Below are positions 40,052-47,194 of a stretch of DNA of 64,000 bases, piece after piece. The DNA lies in NCBI GenBank assembly GCA_017302035.1, contig JAFLEA010000007.1, positions 1-64,000 on the forward strand, in the 5' to 3' direction. The notes under the pieces were generated by a model, which worked only from the letters and a program-made list of their open reading frames with translations, was not told the DNA's origin and made no database searches. Both the position numbers and the translations under genes were made by a program. The number at the start of each line of letters is the position of its first letter. Within the stretch, counting starts at the first letter, position 1. The DNA is from Lysobacterales bacterium (GTDB lineage Bacteria; Pseudomonadota; Gammaproteobacteria; Xanthomonadales; Xanthomonadaceae).

Positions 40052-41683
40052 TCACTGCTGCGGCGGCTTCCGGTCGCTGACCGGCTGCTCCTGCTGCCGC
40101 TGCGCCTCGGCCGCGGCGGCGCGCGACTCGGCCATCCCCAATGCACGCGGATCCGGCGGCGTGGCGGATTGCGCGGGATCGGCCGACGCGTCCTCGGGTT
40201 CCAGCCAGCCACCGCGGAATCCGGCCCGCTCCAGGCCCTTGCGGATGTACGGACTCTTCTTCATCACCGACCACACGAACTCGTTGCGGTAGTTGGAGAT
40301 CATCGCCAGGATCGGTCCCTGGTCAATGCCGATGTAGTCGCCGGCCACCCAGCCCTTGCCCGGAACCAGACGTCCGGTCTTGAGCGGGATGTCGAAGTCG
40401 AAGCTGGGGTTGAACGCATCCAGGAACCCGTAGCTGGAGTACAGGTAGTCACCGTAGCGCTTGTGCATCTCCTCGGTGGCCGGGATCACCACCTCCGGTG
40501 CGAACACCAGCGAGGCGATCGCCGCGGTCGGGGCGATGGTGCCGTCGTCGAAGTTCTCGCGCAGGCCGGCACCGCGGGCCGAATAGTGGCGGAACTCGCG
40601 TTCCTCGCCGCGGAACTTCTGCCGGGTGTTCTGCGGGCCGTCGCTGGCGGTCAGGCCCCACACGTTCTCGCCGTAGTCCTTCCACTTCATCGGATTGGTG
40701 ATGGCGTACTGGCGCTGGGCCAGGGTCGCGCGGCGGCTGTTGACAAAGTAGTCGATCCCGCGTCCGCGCATGAAATCGTCCTGGATGTCGCGGAAATCGA
40801 TCCAGACATGGCTGTACTGGTGGCCGAACTGCGGGCCGAACGCCAGGTATTCCTGGTCCTGGAACACGCCCCAGTCATGCTCGTAGGTACGCGTCCACAC
40901 CGTCCACGCGTCCGCCTCGACCGGATGGGTGGGCGACCCCAGGGCCAGCACGTACAGCATCATCGCTTCGTTGTAGCCCATCCAGTCGTGCGGGATGAAG
41001 CCGCTCTCGGGGAACCAGCCCATCGAAACCAGCGGCTCGCGAACCTGCAGCCAGTTCCAGTCGACCTTGCGGTAGAGCTGGTCGGCGAGCTTGCGGATCT
41101 CCTGCTCGCGCGGATCGTCGCCATCGTAATAGGCCTGCGCGAACAGCACGCCCATCATCAGCAACGCAGTGTCCACGCTCGACAGCTCGGTCCATTGGCT
41201 GTAGCGGGTACCGTTCTGCATGTCGAGGAAATGATAGTAGAAGCCGCGGTAGCCGCCCTTGCCGGTGCGCTGCGGCCCCTGCGGGATGTCGCGGAAGAAG
41301 CGCAGCGTGGTCAGGGTCCGGTCCACCGCCTGGGTGCGGCTGACCCAGCCGTTCTCGATCCCGATCGGATAGGCGGTCAGGGCGAAACCGACCGAGGCGA
41401 TGCTGGAGAACGGCCGCGACGGATAGCGGTCCGGGGTCAGGCCGTTCTTCTGGTTGGTGGTATCCCAGAAGAACTGGAAGGTGCGCTTCTCGATGTCGCG
41501 GAACAGCGGCGTCAGCTCCGGACGCGGCGGGCGCTCCGGCAGCACCGGCTCGATCAGGATCACGTCGGGCTTCGGCGGCGGCGGCGGCGGTGGCGGCGGC
41601 TGGCCGCGGCCGCAGGCGGCCAGACTCAGGAGCAAAGCAAACGGGACCAGGCCCGCGGCCGACCGCATCAAATCACTGCGCAT
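40052..41683 (-). CDS. Glucoamylase-like lipoprotein, GH144-type (putative endo-beta-1,2-glucanase)
   Basis: 543 residues. Lipobox LLSLAAC is followed by GRGQ, nine consecutive prolines and KP, a rigid linker. The body matches the Glycoamylase (PF10091) fold classed as GH144: FQFFWDTTNQKNGLTPDR, ASVGFALTAYPIGIENGW, DWMGYNEAMMLYVLALGSPTHPV, and FGHQYSHVWIDFRD. Characterised GH144 enzymes cleave beta-1,2-glucans. The C-terminal 50 residues are Ala/Gln/Pro-rich and probably disordered. It heads the operon with the sugar-binding protein, permeases and secreted glycosidase. A predicted LacI operator lies 16 bases upstream. Substrate is inferred from family alone. Confidence 0.82.
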   Translation of the reverse strand: MRSDLMRSAAGLVPFALLLSLAACGRGQPPPPPPPPPKPDVILIEPVLPERPPRPELTPLFRDIEKRTFQFFWDTTNQKNGLTPDRYPSRPFSSIASVGFALTAYPIGIENGWVSRTQAVDRTLTTLRFFRDIPQGPQRTGKGGYRGFYYHFLDMQNGTRYSQWTELSSVDTALLMMGVLFAQAYYDGDDPREQEIRKLADQLYRKVDWNWLQVREPLVSMGWFPESGFIPHDWMGYNEAMMLYVLALGSPTHPVEADAWTVWTRTYEHDWGVFQDQEYLAFGPQFGHQYSHVWIDFRDIQDDFMRGRGIDYFVNSRRATLAQRQYAITNPMKWKDYGENVWGLTASDGPQNTRQKFRGEEREFRHYSARGAGLRENFDDGTIAPTAAIASLVFAPEVVIPATEEMHKRYGDYLYSSYGFLDAFNPSFDFDIPLKTGRLVPGKGWVAGDYIGIDQGPILAMISNYRNEFVWSVMKKSPYIRKGLERAGFRGGWLEPEDASADPAQSATPPDPRALGMAESRAAAAEAQRQQEQPVSDRKPPQQ

Positions 41684-41698
41684 TAAACGGACACCTCA

Positions 41699-41712
41699 TG
41701 AAATCGATTACA
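41699..41712 (-). promoter_or_regulatory. LacI-type operator before the GH144-ABC operon
   Basis: TGTAATCGATTTCA on the coding (minus) strand, 16 bases upstream of the start at 41683. It matches TGTAAnCGnTTyCA, shared with the sites at 45889, 46058 and 52113. Confidence 0.55.
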
Positions 41713-41729
41713 CCAAGCTGCCGAAAAAA

Positions 41730-41753
41730 CCGGCCCTCCTCGCGGAGGGCCGG
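41730..41753 (-). terminator. Rho-independent terminator of the TonB receptor gene
   Basis: A 9-bp stem CCGGCCCTC/GAGGGCCGG with a 6-base loop. On minus it is followed directly by six T residues. It lies 11 bases past the receptor stop, separating it from the GH144 operon. Confidence 0.85.
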
Positions 41754-41763
41754 CTCATCTGCA

Positions 41764-44754
41764 TTACCAATTTACGCCGAAGGACAGTTTGAAGGTGCGT
41801 GTCGGCCACATGATGCCGTTGTTCGACCGCAACCCGAACTTCGGATTGGCCACGCCGGGAGAGCCGCGCCAATCATCAAAATCCGTCCAGTTCCGCCAGT
41901 CGAACACATTCAGCACGTCGACACGGACCATGTAGCTCAGGCTCGACCCGGTATCGACAACCTTTTGCAGGGCGATGTCGAACTGCTTGTAGCCGATGGT
42001 TTCGTCCCTGATGTAAGGATCGTAGAAACAGTTGTTGTTTGAGGGCGCATTGAAGCAGTTGGTGGCATTGCGCGGCGTCGGGGAAGCCAGCGTCAGCTTG
42101 CTCGAGACAGTGGTGTCCCAAGGCAGACCGACTATTCCGGTAGCCACAAGGCGGTGCTTGGGCACGCCATTGGACAGGAAGAACTCGCCGCCTACGTCTG
42201 GGTAGTCGAACACGTAGGTTTCGCCGTTGGACGCATTCGTCCGGTTTTCCTTCGCGTCGCTGTAGGTGTACGCGATGGTCATGCCCCACGGGGAAGAAGA
42301 GGTATAGAGCTTATCCAAGCCGACAAGCAACGAGTTCAGCCTCGTCTCGATGCCGTTCTGGCCGAGGATCAGGCTGCCATAACCGGGGATCGCCTGGCCC
42401 CAAGGCTGGTTCCCCCAGGTCGCACCCGGCACCGCGGGATTGCGGAAGCCTCCATCCGGCCAGCGATTGCCCAGCCTGAAATAGATCCCCTCCTTGGAAC
42501 GGATGTGTGCCAGCGTGACCGAGGAACTCCACTCCTGGCCCCAGAGCTCGAACAGGTTGCGCATGCCGGCGCTGAGCTGGTCGGAATACGGCGTTTGCAA
42601 GTCGTTCTTGAGCACGTTCACTTCGCCGCCGGCAACCGGATTTGCGGCCGCGAACGCTGCCAGTCCTTCCGGGGTGAGCAGGGCCGGATTGAAGGGAATG
42701 CAGGTCGCGCTCGGCGTGCAGGGATGGTTCACGTCCGGGAAGTTGATCGTGAAGGTGGTAAATGCGCCTCCGTAGTACTCGCGCGCCATGTAGTCGAAGA
42801 GGTTGCGATCATACGATCGGCCGATGCCGCCGAAGAACACATGCCTCTGATCGCCCACCAAGTCATAGGAGAAACCGATGCGCGGCGCAATGTTGTTCTT
42901 GTCGCTGCGGCGATTGCTGCCGTTGCTGATGTAATCCTCAACGTTGTAGTCGGTATTCTTGATATTGGTCCAGCCGCGCAGCGCCGCCACGATCTTGGAA
43001 TCGAGGACATAGTCGGTGTACGCACTCATGTCCTCGTAGTCCCAGCGGATGCCGAGGTTGAGCATGAATTTGTCAGTGACCTGCCAGTCATCCTGGATGT
43101 AGATGCCAAACTGGGAGTTGCTGGATTCCACGAACGGATCCCGGCCGACGCGGGCGGTCGTGTACTCGATCCGGTAAGGCTGGTTGATGTTGACGACGGC
43201 GTCGTAGATGTAGCGCGCATTCGGCGGAAACTTCTGGAATCCGGTGAGGCTGATGTCCTTGTACTTGAACCCCGCCTTGATCGTGTGGTCCTCCCACCCG
43301 TAGAAGGTGAAGTCGTTCTGCACGCCCCAGCCTTTCTGCCCCTTGTCCTGGAAGCTCGAACCACCCCCGGCATTGAGCACGATGATGTCGCCGCTGTTCG
43401 CCTGGTTGCGCACGGTATAGCGGTTGATGGGCGCGTTGACCGTCGGACGGGGGTTGTATGCCGCCTCCTCGAACGTGACATGCGCGTCATTCATCCAGTT
43501 CGTGGTCGAATACAGCGAGCGAAGGTCGTAGCGCGTTTCATCGTTGGTCAACGACGTGCCTGCGCTGGGCGCATTCACGCCGCCCACGTCGAGGATGCCG
43601 ACCTCGTCCCTGACGCGCGCCGAGAACTCGACCAGGTGATCGTCGCTGGCCTGGAAGCTCAACTTCCCGAAGTAGACGTCCTGGTTGAATGGCCTGCTGG
43701 TCAGGCCATACTGCGACGTGATCACGGGAGGAAGCGGCGCATGCATGCTGCTGGCCGGCCGCGTTATCACGTCGGGAACCACGAAATCCTTGGCTTCATA
43801 CGTGACGAAGAAGTGCAAGCGGTCGCGTATGATCGGTCCGCCGAACGCAACACCGTACTGCGTCGTGCTTTCCGGACTCTTCCGGCCCGCGACTTCCTCA
43901 GCCGGAGAGGGCGAACGCCACGCGTCGGTGTACTTGTCCCAGATGAAGCTGCCCGTGAAATCGTTGGTGCCGGACTTGGTGACCGCGGTGACCGCGGCAC
44001 TGCTGATCTGGTCGTACTCGGCCTTGTAGTTCGAGGTGATGACCTTGTATTCACCGATGGCCAATTGCGGGAACGGGTTGCCTCGGCTGTCGTCCTGGCC
44101 GGTGATGCCGCCCGGGGTTACGTAGTTCTTCTGGCCGACGCCATCGATGAACACGTTGATCTGGCTGGCGCCCTGCGCACCGCTGCGAAGCTGGGACTCG
44201 TTGCCGTTGCCGCTGACCACGAACTGCATGCCTGGCACGGTGTCGGCGAAGGCGAGGAAGTTGCGCGAGTTCTGCGGCAGGATTTCGATCTGCCGCTGCG
44301 AGACGTACGTCGCCACTTCCGAGGTGCGGGTCTCGACCAGCGCCGGCGCCCGCACGATCACCGCCTCGAGATCGGTCGCATCTGCAGTCGTCGCCGCCTC
44401 GGCGACGCCACCGACTCCGAGATTCAGCGTCGCGGTCTGGCCCACGGACAGCGTCACGTTCTGCGAAGAGGTTTTCCCGCCCACCCTTACGTCAATGCGG
44501 TAGGTGCCAGGAGGCAGGCCTGCGACATTGTAGGCTCCGCTCGACGTGGTCTGCACGGTGCGGGTGAGGCCGGTGGCAAGGTTGGTGGCGGTCACCTGCG
44601 CTTCGGTCGCGGGCGCGGAATCCACCGAGACCTTGCCGCGGAGCGTGGCGCCGGTACTCTGGGCCATCGCCGGTGCCGCGCCCAGGGCCAGGCAACTGGC
44701 CAGGGCGACGGTCAACAACTTGCGTACGGGCGTGCTTGCGGGTTTTTCGTTCAT
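41764..44754 (-). CDS. TonB-dependent receptor with N-terminal carboxypeptidase-regulatory-like domain
   Basis: 996 residues. A signal peptide ends PAMA-QS. A CarboxypepD_reg-like beta domain (about residues 35-105, LRGKVSVDSAPATEAQV) is followed by a plug starting near TDLEAVIVRAPALVETRTSEV, with FIDGVGQKNY and VTKSGTNDFTGS. A large barrel ends in TFKLSFGVNW with a terminal aromatic residue. It is an Oar-type outer-membrane transporter that would bring oligosaccharides into the periplasm using TonB energy. It follows lacI by 47 bases and has its own terminator. The sequence is visibly less GC-rich than its neighbours, with many A/T-ending codons. Confidence 0.92.
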   Translation of the reverse strand: MNEKPASTPVRKLLTVALASCLALGAAPAMAQSTGATLRGKVSVDSAPATEAQVTATNLATGLTRTVQTTSSGAYNVAGLPPGTYRIDVRVGGKTSSQNVTLSVGQTATLNLGVGGVAEAATTADATDLEAVIVRAPALVETRTSEVATYVSQRQIEILPQNSRNFLAFADTVPGMQFVVSGNGNESQLRSGAQGASQINVFIDGVGQKNYVTPGGITGQDDSRGNPFPQLAIGEYKVITSNYKAEYDQISSAAVTAVTKSGTNDFTGSFIWDKYTDAWRSPSPAEEVAGRKSPESTTQYGVAFGGPIIRDRLHFFVTYEAKDFVVPDVITRPASSMHAPLPPVITSQYGLTSRPFNQDVYFGKLSFQASDDHLVEFSARVRDEVGILDVGGVNAPSAGTSLTNDETRYDLRSLYSTTNWMNDAHVTFEEAAYNPRPTVNAPINRYTVRNQANSGDIIVLNAGGGSSFQDKGQKGWGVQNDFTFYGWEDHTIKAGFKYKDISLTGFQKFPPNARYIYDAVVNINQPYRIEYTTARVGRDPFVESSNSQFGIYIQDDWQVTDKFMLNLGIRWDYEDMSAYTDYVLDSKIVAALRGWTNIKNTDYNVEDYISNGSNRRSDKNNIAPRIGFSYDLVGDQRHVFFGGIGRSYDRNLFDYMAREYYGGAFTTFTINFPDVNHPCTPSATCIPFNPALLTPEGLAAFAAANPVAGGEVNVLKNDLQTPYSDQLSAGMRNLFELWGQEWSSSVTLAHIRSKEGIYFRLGNRWPDGGFRNPAVPGATWGNQPWGQAIPGYGSLILGQNGIETRLNSLLVGLDKLYTSSSPWGMTIAYTYSDAKENRTNASNGETYVFDYPDVGGEFFLSNGVPKHRLVATGIVGLPWDTTVSSKLTLASPTPRNATNCFNAPSNNNCFYDPYIRDETIGYKQFDIALQKVVDTGSSLSYMVRVDVLNVFDWRNWTDFDDWRGSPGVANPKFGLRSNNGIMWPTRTFKLSFGVNW

Positions 44755-44801
44755 TTTTCCTCTCCCAAGGGTAGTGCTGCGTGTCGGGGCTTCGATTATT
44801 C

Positions 44802-45833
44802 CTACGCCGGTACTGCGCGTACCGGTTCTTTCGCTCCACTTGACTGGCGTACCACGAGTTCGGGCACCAGCACGTGCGTTGCGGCGGCGGCCGGCGCACC
44901 GGCCGCGATCTGGTCCAGCAGGCACTTCAGCGCGCTGCCTCCGAGTTCGGGGATATTCACCCGCATCGTCGTCAGCGAAGGGTGGACGAGGCGTGCCAGC
45001 GGGATGTCGTCGAAACCCGCCAGCGCGATGTCGGACGGCACGTCCAGGCCTGCCTGGCTGAAAGCGTAGCGGCATCCGAGCGCCATCATGTCGTTGGCGG
45101 CGAATACCGCATCGGGACGCTCGGCCGCAGCCGCGATCTCGCGCCCGGCGCAATGGCCCGATGCCTCGTCAAAATCGCCCGGGAACTCGCTGCCCCTTGC
45201 ACCGGCCTGGGCGGCGATGGCATCACGAAAGCCGCGCAGGCGTTCGCGCGCATCATGGTTGTGTTCCGGCCCCCCGATGAAGGCGACGTGGCGGTGGCCC
45301 AATGAAAGCAGGTGACGGGTCATCGCCATCGCGCCCGCATGGTTGTCGATGCCGAACGCAGGCCATACCGGTTCGGCCTGCCGGGTACTGATCAACACCA
45401 CCGGCAATGGCTGGGGCAGGTTCTCGGCCAGGAACCCTGGGCGTTCGGCGTAGGGCGACATGACCAGCAGCCCATCGACCCGGCCGCGCATGGCCCGCAG
45501 CGCCGCAGCCTGTTCTTCGGGATCGCCGTGATAGCTGGACAGCAGCAGATGCCGCCCGGCCGCCCGTGCGATCGAATCGATCCCGCGGATCAGTTCGGAG
45601 AAGAACTCACCATGCAAGTCCGGCAGGACCACGCCGATGGTCTGGGTGCTGCGGCTGCTCAGGCTGCGCGCCGCCGCATGCGGGCTGTAGCGCATGCGTT
45701 GCACGACCTCCAGGACCTGCCGGCGCACCGGCTCGGCGACGTTGGTATGGCCGTTGATCGCACGCGACACGGTGGCGACGGACACATTCGCCTCGCGTGC
45801 CACATCTTTGATGGTGACTGTGGTGCGCGCCAT
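44802..45833 (-). CDS. LacI-family transcriptional regulator of the glycan locus
   Basis: 343 residues. The helix-turn-helix TIKDVAREANVSVATVSRAING and hinge helix YSPHAAARSL are canonical, followed by a periplasmic-binding-protein-like sensor (IGVVLPDLHGEFFSELIRGI, AFIGGPEHNHDARERLRGF, ALAGFDDIPLARLVHPSLTT). It should repress the surrounding genes until a sugar ligand binds. Its start has GGAGGGG 7 bases upstream. One copy of the shared palindrome TGTAAnCGnTTyCA lies 55 bases upstream, so it is probably autoregulated with the TonB receptor gene that follows it. Confidence 0.93.
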   Translation of the reverse strand: MARTTVTIKDVAREANVSVATVSRAINGHTNVAEPVRRQVLEVVQRMRYSPHAAARSLSSRSTQTIGVVLPDLHGEFFSELIRGIDSIARAAGRHLLLSSYHGDPEEQAAALRAMRGRVDGLLVMSPYAERPGFLAENLPQPLPVVLISTRQAEPVWPAFGIDNHAGAMAMTRHLLSLGHRHVAFIGGPEHNHDARERLRGFRDAIAAQAGARGSEFPGDFDEASGHCAGREIAAAAERPDAVFAANDMMALGCRYAFSQAGLDVPSDIALAGFDDIPLARLVHPSLTTMRVNIPELGGSALKCLLDQIAAGAPAAAATHVLVPELVVRQSSGAKEPVRAVPA

Positions 45834-45888
45834 TCACAGCCCCTCCGCGGTGATGACTTTTAGAACAAAAAGAGCAAGTGGCGCGGAC

Positions 45889-45902
45889 TGTAACCGTTTC
45901 CA
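45889..45902 (-). promoter_or_regulatory. LacI-type operator before lacI-TonB receptor
   Basis: TGTAACCGTTTCCA on plus; on the lacI coding strand it reads TGGAAACGGTTACA. It is followed by CACGG, extending the resemblance to the site at 52113. It lies 55 bases upstream of the lacI start. Confidence 0.6.
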
Positions 45903-46041
45903 CGGTAAAGTGTAAAGCTTGCGTTGGATGAGTTTTTTTTCCTTCTATTTCATAGTGTTGCGGGAATCCAGGGAGGCATGTTCGATATTGCGACGCAGCA
46001 ATTCCGGCCCCGCTGCCGGCAGTATCCGCACGCGTGGCGCG

Positions 46042-46058
46042 ATGATGCAATGCATCAT
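46042..46058. repeat. 17-bp perfect palindrome
   Basis: ATGATGCA, A, TGCATCAT: eight-base arms around one central base. It abuts the LacI-type site that begins at 46058, so it may bind a second regulator of the esterase gene. Confidence 0.5.
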
Positions 46059-46071
46059 GTAATCGCTTCCA
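46058..46071 (+). promoter_or_regulatory. LacI-type operator before the esterase gene
   Basis: TGTAATCGCTTCCA, matching the shared consensus TGTAAnCGnTTyCA, about 180 bases upstream of the predicted esterase start. Confidence 0.5.
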
Positions 46072-46250
46072 TGGCCTACTACCCTGCGCTCGAGCCAGGT
46101 CCGCGGCGCCGCGGACCTGGCTCCCGCCGTTCCACGCTGCGACGCCGCCCCGGCACCGCGCGCAGCCGGCGGTTTCCGGCACCCGGCGCGTGCCAGCAGG
46201 ATCACATCGCCTTCGACCCACAACCCATGCCGCATCCTCCGGGTATCCAG

Positions 46251-47183
46251 ATGCAAGACCTCATGCTTCGTGCCGTGCTGCTGTGCGCATTCCTGATGGC
46301 GCCATTCCAGGGTGCCCGTGCGCAGGACTCCGATGCCATGCGCCACGGCATCTCCGTGATGCAGTCGCACTACGTCCTGCCCGATCTGACCTACGGCACC
46401 GCCGGTGGGGTGGATCTGAAGATGGACGTCTTCGTTTCCACCAAGGACCGCCCCTCCCCGACGCTGATCTATGTCCACGGCGGCGGCTGGGTCAGCGGCA
46501 GCAAGATGTCGTCCATGCTCTACCTGATGCCCTATCTTTCGATGGGATGGACGGTGGTGAACGTGGAATACCGCATGGCCGGCACCGCACTGGCCCCGGC
46601 CGCGGTCGAGGACGTGCGTTGCGCGGTGCGCTACGCGCTGTCGCGGCGGAAGGATTTCAACATCGACCCGCGGCGGGTGGTGCTGTCGGGGCATTCGGCG
46701 GGCGGCCACCTGGCGCTGATCGCGGCGATGCTGCCGGTCGCCGCGGGCCTGGACCGGCAATGTGCCGGCCATGACGAGATCGAAGTGGCCGCGGTGGTCA
46801 ACTGGTATGGCATCACCGACGTGGCCGATGGACTGGATGGCCCGAACCGGAAGGACTACGCGGTGCGCTGGCTGGGCGCTCAGGCGGACCGCGAAGACAT
46901 CGCCAGGCGCGTGTCGCCGCTGACCCATGTCCGCCCGGGCCTGCCTCCGGTCATCACCATCCACGGCGACCGGGACCAGCTGGTGCCCTATGCGCAGGCT
47001 GTGCGGCTGAAGCAGGCATTGGACCGTGCCGGCGTGGCCAACCACCTGGTCACGATCGAGGGCGGGCGCCACGGCGGCTTCACCCGCGAGGAAGAAAACC
47101 ACGCCTATGCAGCCATCGAGGCTTTCCTGCGCGAGGCCGGCGTCCTGGAAGACGCTGCCGCGGCGAGCCGGCAGCGCCCGTAG
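46251..47183 (+). CDS. Secreted alpha/beta-hydrolase esterase (carbohydrate esterase-like)
   Basis: About 310 residues. The start is uncertain: the ATG at 46251 gives a standard signal peptide (LLCAFLMAPFQGARA-QD), while ATGs at 46227 and 46263 are alternatives and none has a strong ribosome-binding site. The oxyanion motif HGGGW, nucleophile elbow GHSAGG (S149), acid in HGDRDQLVPY and His in GGRHGGF identify a carboxylesterase/acetylxylan-esterase-like hydrolase. In this locus it may remove acyl groups from the glycan before the hydrolases act. It is convergent with the GH2 gene, 11 bases apart. The substrate is not deducible. Confidence 0.8.
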   Translation: MQDLMLRAVLLCAFLMAPFQGARAQDSDAMRHGISVMQSHYVLPDLTYGTAGGVDLKMDVFVSTKDRPSPTLIYVHGGGWVSGSKMSSMLYLMPYLSMGWTVVNVEYRMAGTALAPAAVEDVRCAVRYALSRRKDFNIDPRRVVLSGHSAGGHLALIAAMLPVAAGLDRQCAGHDEIEVAAVVNWYGITDVADGLDGPNRKDYAVRWLGAQADREDIARRVSPLTHVRPGLPPVITIHGDRDQLVPYAQAVRLKQALDRAGVANHLVTIEGGRHGGFTREEENHAYAAIEAFLREAGVLEDAAAASRQRP

Positions 47184-47194
47184 GCCGGGCTCCG

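Larger units (their letters stand above)
45834..46250. other. Divergent control region between lacI and the esterase
   Basis: About 417 bases without a convincing gene. It holds two copies of the LacI-type palindrome (45889-45902 and 46058-46071), a 17-bp palindrome (46042-46058) abutting the second, and a run of eight T residues near 45933-45940. It is much more AT-rich around 45850-45970 than the rest of the window. Frames open across it lack codon bias and conserved sequence. Confidence 0.6.
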
